Positions 55,634 through 64,000 of a DNA stretch of 64,000 nucleotides are shown in pieces. Source of the stretch: Breviolum minutum Mf 1.05b.01 (taxonomy: Eukaryota; Sar; Dinophyceae; Suessiales; Symbiodiniaceae); NCBI GenBank assembly GCA_000507305.1, contig DF240073.1, forward strand, positions 62,001-126,000. Reading direction: 5' to 3'. The notes below the pieces were generated by a model. The model saw only the letters and a list, made by a program, of their open reading frames with translations, had not been told where the DNA came from and did no database searches. A program made the translations under genes and the position numbers. Numbering within the stretch: the first letter of the stretch is position 1; each line of letters opens with the position of its first letter.

Positions 55634-57037
55634 ATGGATTGTGATTACTCAAATGAAGACGGACTTGAAGCATTTCCGCCACGCGGGTGGTCCATGAAAC
55701 GTGGCCATCGTAAAGCCCTTGAGGCACGCACTGTTCGAAAATCCCTGGCTTTGACTCCTGAGCTCAGCCTTGCGAGTTCTGGTCTTGGACGATCAGCCGT
55801 GAAGCGCAGCGTGAATCGATCCAGGCGCTTTGAAAAGGAGCTGAGCAAGAGTGTTAAGAGTCGAAGACTTCAAAGCCGACAGCTACAAGAAGCGGTGCTT
55901 GATGCTTGCCATGAGCATCGACAGATGCAGGAAGATCAGACAGCCATTAGTTTTGAGCCTAGTGGCAGCCTACATCTGGAAGCGTACCTTTATTTTGATT
56001 CTATGGGGCATCATGACCCATTTCCAGAGAAGAACCAGGAAAGCTCAAAAGAGCTGGATGAGACAGAGGTGGCATCCATTTGTAGCTCTACTACTGCAGG
56101 ATCTGAATCAGTTTCTGACATTAGCATGCATCTCCAGATTCAGTCGTGCAGATCTCCATGGGAAGCAGCTATCATGCAGGCGAGTATTGTGGCTGCATGC
56201 CATTACAAAAAGAAAGAGAAGGAGGCAGCCAGAAAACGGGAGAAGAAGAGGAGGAGAAGCCCAGAGGAGAAGTACTTAGATGAATTGAGTCAGAAGTACA
56301 CTGTGGACATCTCCTACGACCTGAAGGTAGCACCGCGCGACAAGTTCGAGAAGTTCCGTTCTGAGTTCTTCTATTCGCATGGGCATTGCTTCCTGGGACA
56401 ACTCCAGCACCTCTACCTCTCTCACTATAGCCGCTGGAACTTGCGAGCAACTCCAGTCAGTGAATGGGTGAGGCAAAAATTCTTGGATACTTTGGAGTCA
56501 GAGTCGGAGGGTTCTGAGGGTGAGAACAAGTTGGTGATGACATTTCATGGTACCAACCAGAATGCACTTCGATCCATCTACAAAGATGGATTGCTAGTTC
56601 CGGGCTTGGACAATGTCATCCGGGTTGCCAATGGAAGCGCCTATGGCTGCGGCATTTATGCCGCAAGATCTGACTGTGCATCAACCTCTTGGAGCTATTC
56701 ACGTGGGAACACGCAGCCTATCTTGATTTGTGCAGCATTGGATGGACCAACAGGGATTGTCTATCACGGGAGCAACTTCATGGTATTTTTCCAAAATCAT
56801 CGTGTGGTGCCTCTCTTCGAAGCCAGTGTGGCAGAGTATCAGCTAAGGATTCCAGCGCCCGTGCCAGCTCCCACACCACCCGTGATTACCATAAAACAAA
56901 GGGTGGCAGATCCCTGGAAGAAGCCGAAGGGACCTGGACCAAGGACCAGAAGTTTAGCCACCAAAGCTCCAGATGTTAAGGCATTCTTGTCTCGACGAGC
57001 AGCCTGCAAAAGGCGGGGAGCTAGGTGGAATGGCTGA
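55634..57037 (+). CDS. PARP-like ADP-ribosyltransferase, intronless (retrogene)
   Basis: 467 codons from the first ATG to TGA, without introns, unlike the surrounding split genes. Residues 1-220 are basic and probably disordered (REKKRRRSPEEKY near 201-213). Residues about 225-395 form a PARP catalytic-like domain: the H of MTFHGT is His305, YGCGIYAA holds Tyr337 and Tyr342, and FMVFFQNHRVVPLF closes the fold. PARPs move ADP-ribose from NAD to proteins or nucleic acids; the His and Tyr hold NAD. The third catalytic Glu of polymerising PARPs is not in its usual place (Asn or Arg here), so a mono-transferase or inactive form is more likely. The C-terminus is Pro- and Arg-rich (PAPVPAPTPP near 407-416). 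A DinoSL relic lies 36 bases upstream. Confidence 0.82.
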   Translation: MDCDYSNEDGLEAFPPRGWSMKRGHRKALEARTVRKSLALTPELSLASSGLGRSAVKRSVNRSRRFEKELSKSVKSRRLQSRQLQEAVLDACHEHRQMQEDQTAISFEPSGSLHLEAYLYFDSMGHHDPFPEKNQESSKELDETEVASICSSTTAGSESVSDISMHLQIQSCRSPWEAAIMQASIVAACHYKKKEKEAARKREKKRRRSPEEKYLDELSQKYTVDISYDLKVAPRDKFEKFRSEFFYSHGHCFLGQLQHLYLSHYSRWNLRATPVSEWVRQKFLDTLESESEGSEGENKLVMTFHGTNQNALRSIYKDGLLVPGLDNVIRVANGSAYGCGIYAARSDCASTSWSYSRGNTQPILICAALDGPTGIVYHGSNFMVFFQNHRVVPLFEASVAEYQLRIPAPVPAPTPPVITIKQRVADPWKKPKGPGPRTRSLATKAPDVKAFLSRRAACKRRGARWNG

Positions 57038-58488
57038 ACTCCAAGTGCTTGTACAGTGTACAGTGTGCAGTGTCGTCGACGCGACCGCTGTGAATACGAT
57101 AGTTGATTTCCTGTAGGGACGATTTGTCGCAGAGTACTTGTTGCTTTGCACCACTTGTGTGCTGCTGCATTGCCAATGATGGACTTGAGTTGCTGATGTG
57201 CAGTGTACAGTTGCCGCGACTTAAAATGCCAGTGATTGCCAGCACCATGAAAAAAATCTTTGGATATGGTGCACATAAGCTTTGCCAACCACCAGAACTC
57301 TCACTTGATAGATCTGATAGCCCTTCAACTTGCCCTGGTTTTTTTTTCACAATTCTTAGTATTCCTAAGGCATGAATCTGGTCAGCAGGGGTGCTGGACT
57401 GGTCATGACATGTAGAGGATCATGAATTTCATCATGGGACTTCTTTGAAGCCACCAGAAGACCTGACCACAAAATGTTTGAATGATGGTTGGGCGTAGTG
57501 AAGTTACAATCATGCAAAATTTTGGTTGAAAGCTGGGTCGCAACATCAATGTAGGAGAATGACACGGAGTCATACGCCATACGCGAGCTCAGCTTGATTT
57601 GAATGGATATCCTTCACACAGACTACAAATTGTTGGCAAAAAGCTTTGGGGATATGTTTACCCTGATTGCTCTGTTGTGATCCCTTCGCAAAAACCAAAG
57701 CATCAATTTTGAATCGTTCCATTTCTTCTTTTTTGGGCGAGCAACTATTATGGGGTAAGCAGATGTTCAGCGAACTCACGAAACAAATCGCTCGACAGTT
57801 TAACCTGGTCACGAGTCGCCAATCACCAACCAGTCATTGACTGGAATTGTGCTAAGGATCAAGCCCTGAACTTGGAGCATTGTGCCACTTTGGTCTATTC
57901 AATCATTCCATCGTTTGTAGATGCCCCAAAAGATTACCTGTATAAAATCAAAACCCATCGTTTTATACAGGGGTACCCAGTAAGGGGTATAGAGGGTTGA
58001 GAGACTGTTGAGAGAATGATTCTGTACGGCCTGCAAGTCTTGCAAACTCTATCTTGGGGACTCATACGCTGTACTGTCGATTTTTCTTGATTTTTGCTGG
58101 GGACATGGGGGCTGGGAGCCTGATTCTGTACTTCACTAGATCAGGACCGCCAAGGTCCAATTGAAATTTCCAGGGGGACGTTTATGGCTATTGCAGCTGA
58201 TGACGTCCATATAGTTTCCAGTGGGTCAATTCCTTGGGATGCGGTGACTAGGTGATAGATGACAGTGGTTCAACAGAAATCTATCCATACTCCCAAACAG
58301 TGGTCCCTATAAAGGGAATCCTGGTGGTATTCCAATCCACTAGGTCCCATAGGTCCCACCAAGCTAAAGCATGAGATGACCATGTAACTCCGACCCTCCG
58401 TGAAGTGAGATAAGTATCCAGTATCCTGCAGATGTTTGTGACCATAGCACTCCTGTCGCATTTGTTGGGGGTAGTATCATGTCCTCAC
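57038..58488. other. No supported plus-strand gene; one inverted repeat
   Basis: A minus frame at 57570-57812 (80 codons, SPKKEEMERFKIDALVFAKG inside) looks moderately coding but has no family. An 11-bp inverted repeat lies at 57937-57971. Confidence 0.35.
57937..57971. repeat. Perfect 11-bp inverted repeat, 13-nt loop
   Basis: CCTGTATAAAA at 57937-57947 pairs exactly with TTTTATACAGG at 57961-57971. Potential hairpin; no element recognised around it. Confidence 0.85.
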
Positions 58489-58608
58489 CTTTCATGGGAT
58501 CGAAAGCTTCAATGATTGGCCAAGCAGCCAGTTTGGTGCTAGTTCCCCATGAATCACAGCGATGACAACTGCGCCTCAGGATGGAGGTTTCCGACATGTG
58601 GCAGGCGA
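58489..58608 (-). CDS. Candidate minus-strand exon, unknown
   Basis: Minus frame after a CTGTTAG acceptor reads ACHMSETSILRRSCHRCDSW, then GTSTKLAAWPIIEAFDPMK, and ends at a strong GTGAGG donor. Coding-like. ATG at its start (MSET) could be initiation. It lies 76 bases from a plus-strand TPR exon, so one of the two may be a fragment. Confidence 0.4.
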
Positions 58609-58684
58609 CTAACAGCGAAAAAACATGAAAAAACTATTTAGCTTCAAGAAATTCGCTGCTGATAACAGTAAAAATACCTCACAG

Positions 58685-61600
58685 CGTCGATGCTGGATAA
58701 CAGCCATGCTGAGGCTCAGGCCTTCTACCGTAAGGCCATGGCCTTGGAAGGTTTGGGCCGTCCCGAAGCGGCCGTGGTCGTTTGGCGTCAGGCCGCCAAG
58801 GTGGCACCTAACGACCTCATGGTGCGGAAGAAGTTGGTCAATGCGGTGTTTTGGCCAGAACTAGGAGTGGTTTTTGGATGAGAGTGAGGGCCTTTTTTTA
58901 GATTTTTAAGGAAAGGATGAAAGGATGGGTTCAAACAAGTTTTATAATATATGATTCTACATGTTGCAGTTGTGGTTGTGCTCACCAGGGGGTAGGCTGG
59001 GCACAGGTTTCAAAAGTTCGATTGTGATCAGTTATACTGGTTAGGCTAGCCTTTGAGGTAGGGTCCTGTACAACTTAAGTTGACTGTACAAATCATCCTC
59101 GTCGTTGTGGATTTACATCATTGTGGATTTACATGAGTAGATGCTAGCAAGACTTGGAGGGGCCGTTGTTGCAGGGGCATGGGGATGCCTGACGACAACT
59201 GGCCTAATGACGTGGTATGTAGGCCATGACAAGGAAATCCTTGGTTCTAGTATAACTAGGTATCTAAATCACCACTGATTGGGGTTGACCTAAGGAGCTG
59301 GGGACCATGACATGTTTCTTTACTAAATGGGGAGCCACAGAGCATCAGAATCCACACAATCACTGAGACTGGGTTTGGACAAATTCTATATACAAATGGT
59401 ATGGCATGGAATGAAAGTCCCCTTTAAGGAACATCACTAAACCATGAATCCTGACACGAATTTTGCTTCTTCCCTTCATCTTTTTCGGAATGAGGTGGCC
59501 AACTTGAAGAAACGAAGGGATTGGGAAAAGAAGGCCTTTCGTGGAGTCATGGAGGTGCAGTGCCCTTGTGGAGGTTTGTCGTCAAGCGCAATAGATGCGA
59601 ATAGTAAAGGGGATGTAATATTATCATTGTCAGGATGTTCTTCTCATAGAGGGATGACCCTTGAAATCACCTAGGCTTATCCCATTAAATGCTCTCAAAA
59701 AGATGTCTTGCAGCTTTCTCTCACAAAAGTATGGTTTAACAACAATCCACGGGGTGAAATTCTCTACAACTCTACGTGGTGGTGGTTCTGTTTCTGCTGT
59801 TCTGAGGATGCATGATTCTCGGGCAACCACATTTATTGGTTCGAGGTGTTTCAACTAAATCGTATTTATTCAGATTTGTTTCTGGCTTCAGGGGCCTTCT
59901 TTTACAGTCGTCCCATGCTAGAAGTGCTTGCTGGAGTGACTGGTGAACCAATCGCGGTTTTTGAAGAAGTGGACTTTGAAGAAGGTTCAGTAAAGGCCAT
60001 AAAACAGCGCTTGACACAGAAGATTGGCATACCACGCTTCCGATTACGGCTCCTTCAAGACAACTGCGCATTGGATGACGATCAAACCTTGATCAACGAT
60101 CAGCAGTTTACCCTTCAAGTGGTACAGCTTGTGATCCTCGAACTTCAGCCTCCTGACAGGGAGCAGGATCAGGGCATCATGGTGGCATCTGAGGAAAATG
60201 ATGATAAGCTTCTTGAGCAGCACTTAAACCAGCCACGAGATCCCAATTTTGAAGACGCAAATGCAATGACGCCCTTGCATGTGGCATCCCGAAATGGAAG
60301 TCTCAAATGCGTATCTTTACTGATAGAAGCCGGTGCCAACAAAGACCAAGGCGCGACAAATGATAGAGCAACGCCTCTTTTGATGGCAGCTCATCAGGGG
60401 CACCTTGAAGTTGTCCGATTTCTGGTGGAGTCGGGTGCCAACAAAGACCAAGGCGCAACAAATGGAGCAACGCCTCTTTTCATTGCTGCTCATCAGGGGC
60501 ACCTTGAAGTTGTCCAATTTCTGGTCGAGTCCGGTGCCATCAAAGACCAAGGCCGGACAAATGATGGAGCAACGCCTCTTTTCATTGCTGCTCATCAGGG
60601 GCACCTTGAAGTTGTCCAATTTCTGGTCGAGTCCGGTGCCATCAAAGACCAAGGCANGCCAGACAGACAATGGAGCAACGCCTCTTTTGCTGGCAGCTCA
60701 TCGGGGGCACCTTGAAGTTGTCCGATTTCTGGTGGAGTCGGGTGCCAACAAAGACCAAGGCCGAACAAATGATGGAGCAACGCCTCTTTTCATAGCAGCT
60801 GAGAATGACCACCTTGAAATTGCAAAAGTGTTACATGACGCATAGAGTCGAAGACCTTTCTTACACAGGCTCTCAACATGCAATTTGAAGTTGCACGATT
60901 TTTAGTTGGGCCTGAGGCCAGCAAAGACCAAAGTCAGACAGATATTGGACAAACATGGGCAAACACTTTTGGACGCAGCAACCCCCAAGCATCACTGTGA
61001 AATTGTCAGAGTTTTGGTTGTTTCCTGCCATGAACACCTTGTGGGTTTATCTTAGTTGTTTGTGGTCGCGGGTCAGTAGGAGCCGGCTTTCCGAGCAATA
61101 AAACGCAAGATTGGCCTGAACATATGAAAAAATGCTGTTTCTTTGCTTGCTGGCCCTCCTTCCAACAATGTTTTCGTGGAAAAGTCCCAGAAGCAAAATG
61201 TTGGAAGGTTACATGGCTTGGCCACTTCTTATTTGTGATTTCACCACCCCTACTATACCATGATCCTTCGAGGATTGGTTTGGTCCACAAAGATCTCTAC
61301 TAGTAGGTAGAACATGGTTTCAACAGAGTGATTTTTTAAACTAATAGTAAGCATAAATTGCACCGCACCTGGTAGAAACCTACCCACCGGTGATACGATA
61401 AAACGTAGCGCATTTGCTATGGCTTTGATGGAGTACAGGCGGTCCATTCGGGTTCCAAGTCACTTATTAAACCATATTAAACACAATTAATCACTAAGAC
61501 TAAGTTTAATGCTGTGTGTGAATATTCTTTCCAAAATCCTACTGGGAACTTGGTTGTGTTTCCATTTTGCTAGTCGCCATGACTTTCCAGGACAATCGTT

Positions 61601-63017
61601 CAAACCTGGAGCTGCGGGCCAAAACAGAAAGACTACGGACGATTCTGGGCAAGGCATGTGAGTATCTGGGAACCACTGAGGTGGAAAAACGTGACTTGTC
61701 AGTGACAATTGATCGAATGAGGGCTAGGAAATGCATCTTCAATGACATGGCCACATCTATCATTGATATAAATAGATTGACGGAATCGGAATGATTGTTC
61801 CACCGGAAAGGTGCTGATTTCATACCTAGAGTACAGGATCAATCAATGGCCATCCTGATTAGGTCGCTCCACTCCCAGATCTTGTGAACAAGAGTCATTT
61901 GATTTGTCCAAGCAACCATGAGGAAAGATGAGGAAAGTGTTTGTTGGACTTTTGTTTGTTCCTATCGCTTTCTTTGTTTGTTCATTTTTGAAGTTAGTTT
62001 GCGCATGGAGTATCGTTATGCAATTATGCCATTTGGTTTTGCATCCAGGCATGTCAGGCTAAGAGGTAGGTCAACTACCAGCCACCAATCATGCCCTTGC
62101 TGAAAGGTTTGCCAGTGGGATGTACTATTTTCAGTTGATTCAAATCACTATTCAGTATTACCCACGTTCTGCTGGTGAGTTCATTTTTAGTGGATCCCCC
62201 CCCCCATGCTTTCTTGGCGTATTGGAGGTTGGCTATGTTGGTGCCAGCTTTTCGTTTTTGCCATTTCAAAACCCTTCATATTAGGCACTGCTTCTTTACA
62301 TGCATCCTCAGCAAAAGCAAACCTTTTCCCATAAAAAGGAGACATCCTCAGTTCATTCAAGGCGAAGTAGTCGAGATTTGCGACAGTTTGGAAGCTGGAT
62401 CTTTCTCTGAAACATCTCTGGCAGCCTTGCAGCAACTCTTCACCAAGTGCTTGGAGGTTTCCCCGATGTCAACTCCAGATTTGGTATTATCTTTGGAAGA
62501 AGTGCCTTGGTCATAGTGTCACCTGTGAGTATTTTTTGTTGTTTTGGGATGACTGACATAGTGTGAGAAAGGGTGATAAATATATCGAATATTTGTTGAT
62601 GTCCCTTGAAGAAGTGATTCCAGCACCTTCTTTTTTGCATGTTTTTTTGTGGATTTGCGGTGGGTATCACGTCCATGACACATTATGACATAGGTCACTG
62701 GAAGTCGAGAAACGACACGTAGAGTACAAGTATGTTAAATAGTAGCAAGCAAATCATGTAACACTATTAAAATCATGTTTGTCAAGTGAGTATAACTCCA
62801 TCCAACCAACCTGGAGCTGGATCCTCCAAGTTTCCAGGTTTCCTTCCTCTCCTCCTTGGGTGTATCGCTACCCACGGTGGATTCGACCCAACGGCAGCGC
62901 GCCCGTGACCTTCTGCAAAAGTTGCAGCGGGGTGAAGAACTGACGCAGCTGGAAGAGCAGTTTTTGCGACAGGAGCAGCAGAAGCTACACCTGGAAGGCG
63001 AAGAAATTTCGGGATGA
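58685..63017 (+). CDS. TPR-repeat protein, 3' part, five exons
   Basis: Proposed exons: 58685-58845 (AEAQAFYRKAMALEGLGRPE, AAVVVWRQAAKVAPNDL: a TPR unit), 59495-59554 (VANLKKRRDWEKKAFRGVME), 61591-61653 (DNRSNLELRAKTERLRTILG), 62352-62456 (EVVEICDSLEAGSFSETSLA), 62838-63017 (TQRQRARDLLQKLQRGEELT, EISG, TGA 63015-63017). Every join is phase 0. The donor at 61654 is GC; the others are GT. The last exons are helical and charged (QLEEQFLRQEQQKLHLEGEE), coiled-coil-like. TPR proteins are protein-binding scaffolds, often chaperone or cyclophilin partners; which one is not clear. An ankyrin retrogene sits on the same strand in the intron 59555-61590. Earlier exons with more TPRs are expected upstream. 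Confidence 0.65.
59827..59845 (+). other. Decayed DinoSL relic upstream of retrogene 2
   Basis: CCACATTTATTGGTTCGAG occupies the place of the clear relic of the paralogue (40695-40716), and the flanking bases GTGTTTCAAC and ATTCAGATTTGTTTCTG match too. Recognised by alignment to the paralogue, not alone. Confidence 0.55.
59915..60845 (+). pseudogene. Ubiquitin-like plus ankyrin-repeat protein (retrogene 2), frame-broken
   Basis: Intronless paralogue of 40781-41590, starting MLEVLAGVTGEPIAVFE at ATG 59915. It has the same ubiquitin-like part (RFRLRLLQDNCALDDDQTL) and then ankyrin repeats of the form TPLFIAAHQGHLEVVQFLVE ending GAIKDQG. At 60657 the sequence has a single N, and the frame changes by about +4 bases. 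From there repeats continue in another frame to NDHLEIAKVLHDA and TAG 60843-60845. Two adjacent 99-bp units before the N are almost identical at the DNA level, so the break may be an assembly error in a collapsed repeat and not a true mutation. Decayed ankyrin-like bases follow to about 61010. It lies in an intron of the TPR gene. Confidence 0.82.
60468..60656 (+). repeat. Near-identical 99-bp ankyrin-coding tandem units
   Basis: The stretch starting GAGCAACGCCTCTTTTCATT and ending GACCAAGGC occurs twice in direct succession with about 89 identical bases. Related, more diverged units flank them. Recent unit duplication or gene conversion. Confidence 0.85.
61010..61590. other. Intron of the TPR gene, nothing else seen
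   Basis: No coding-like frame or notable repeat between the decayed ankyrin tail and the next TPR-gene exon. Confidence 0.45.
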
Positions 63018-64000
63018 AACCGTGGCTGGTAATGTTTAATGGCGACTTGAGCGTGTGAAGATGGACACTTGGGCAAAGAAAGGGCAAATGAGTTTTTGGT
63101 TTCATTTGTTTGCTTTGGTTCTTGGTGGCAGTTTTAACCATCATGTTTTTTCTAGTTGTGACGCTTACAATACGGTGTGACCATGTCGGTTTGAAGAGCA
63201 TCGCATGCCATCGTTACTGTTATTGCTTCGGATGGCTAGTGGCGTCCTAGTGGCCAACATCAAATGCAATCTTTGAACTTCCAGGTGCTCCTCAGAACTG
63301 ACCCTTCTTGTTAGGGAAAGTGGGAATTCTGCCTGGTAGAAATTGCAAATTGGAATGTAAGGATTCGAAGATTATGGCTTTGGGGATCCAAATCAAAATT
63401 TTTGTTGGGGCTAATTACAGTGCTAGAAGATCTGCATTTTCTGAAACGGTGATGTGTTATCAACATTTTGAAGTTGCTTCGCTTTCCATTCTGTAGAAAA
63501 CCAGAGGATATCCAAGAATGAATGCTCTTTCTGAACTCCGCCCACTTCGTTGTTTTTGTCCTCTTCAGTTGGTGCAGAATTCTGGTGAACCATTCTCGTT
63601 GCAAAAGATCCCTTGTCCGCTAAGTTCAAGATCACCCTGAACATCTGGGAATTGAAGCCGTAGAAAATCCAGAGCTGAAAGGCAGTTTCAAGGAGATGAT
63701 CACCCTGGCGAGGTCAATGTGATGCAGATGTTCAAAATGTTGAAAACACCAGCCAGCAAAGGATCTGCGCACCGTGAAGGGCAGGATCTACAATAGAGAG
63801 ATGGCATGGCAGCATGGCGTGCTTTTTGTTCACAGCGATATGGCTTTACACCTTCGAAGGTGCCACGAAAAGCTTTCGAAGTGCCCGGCTTAGTGGAAAA
63901 ACCGCTGGAGCACCAGACCTTGTGAATCGAAGACGCGAGTTTGAAAGAGAGCCGAAGTGTACGTGATGGGAGATCAACAGCTGAGGTGCTGCTTCGCGGG
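63018..64000. other. Downstream of the TPR gene; possible exon near 63625-63785
   Basis: Two overlapping frames look coding: one reads VQDHPEHLGIEAVENPELKG and stops at 63719-63721, the other reads AERQFQGDDHPGEVNVMQMF and stops near 63797. Short similar stretches (TTCAAGATCACCCTG and TTCAAGGAGATGATCACCCTG) suggest a small internal duplication. The strand seems plus, but the frame cannot be chosen. Confidence 0.3.

Noticed and set aside
1..64000. tRNA, rRNA, CRISPR, bacterial promoters and Shine-Dalgarno sites
   Set aside because: None seen, and the sequence is eukaryotic.

Overview
This is eukaryotic nuclear DNA, most likely from a dinoflagellate and plausibly Symbiodiniaceae; the genus cannot be fixed. 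Four things point there. (1) Degenerate copies of the dinoflagellate spliced leader (DinoSL) lie just upstream of intronless genes. (2) Genes are split into many small exons whose introns often start with GC or GA instead of GT. (3) There is an LTR/Copia element of the type common in dinoflagellates. (4) Nearly all recognisable genes lie on the + strand, as in the one-directional gene arrays of this group. No tRNA, rRNA, CRISPR array or bacterial operon was seen. Most exons have no start codon and are too short for a plain ORF scan, so I read them as spliced exons from frame, splice-site phase, family resemblance and comparison of duplicated copies. All exon edges are therefore models, not measurements.

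Layout. 1-2993: 3' part of a papain-like (C1) peptidase gene. 3594-5389: two isolated terminal exons. 8697-9474: a two-exon gene of unknown function. 10324-10447: a minus-strand exon. 10917-18493: a complete LTR/Copia retrotransposon with identical 198-bp LTRs, a 5-bp target duplication, a methyltransferase-like domain between protease and integrase, a long unknown C-terminal domain, and one frame break. It sits inside a small minus-strand ORF preceded by two DinoSL relics (18494-18844). 21004-21556: end of an unknown gene. 22312-28178 and 31772-36740: two tandem paralogous genes of the LicD/fukutin-like nucleotidyltransferase type. 38193-39773: multi-exon gene, unknown. 40781-41590: intronless ubiquitin-like/ankyrin-repeat gene with a DinoSL relic. 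42862-43458: unknown gene with a membrane segment. 44284-50340: gene with two Tudor/Agenet-like modules and an S1 RNA-binding domain. 51819-52431: minus-strand single-pass membrane protein exons. 55634-57037: intronless PARP-like gene with a DinoSL relic. 58685-63017: five-exon TPR gene whose second intron holds a second ubiquitin-like/ankyrin retrogene (59915-60845), frame-broken at a single N.

Two processes dominate. Messenger RNAs have been returned to the genome, giving intronless ankyrin and PARP genes that carry leader relics. Local tandem duplication has produced the LicD-like pair, whose intron positions have since diverged. The Copia element is the most unusual object: a very recent insertion, judging by its identical LTRs, carrying two modules not standard in Copia polyproteins.
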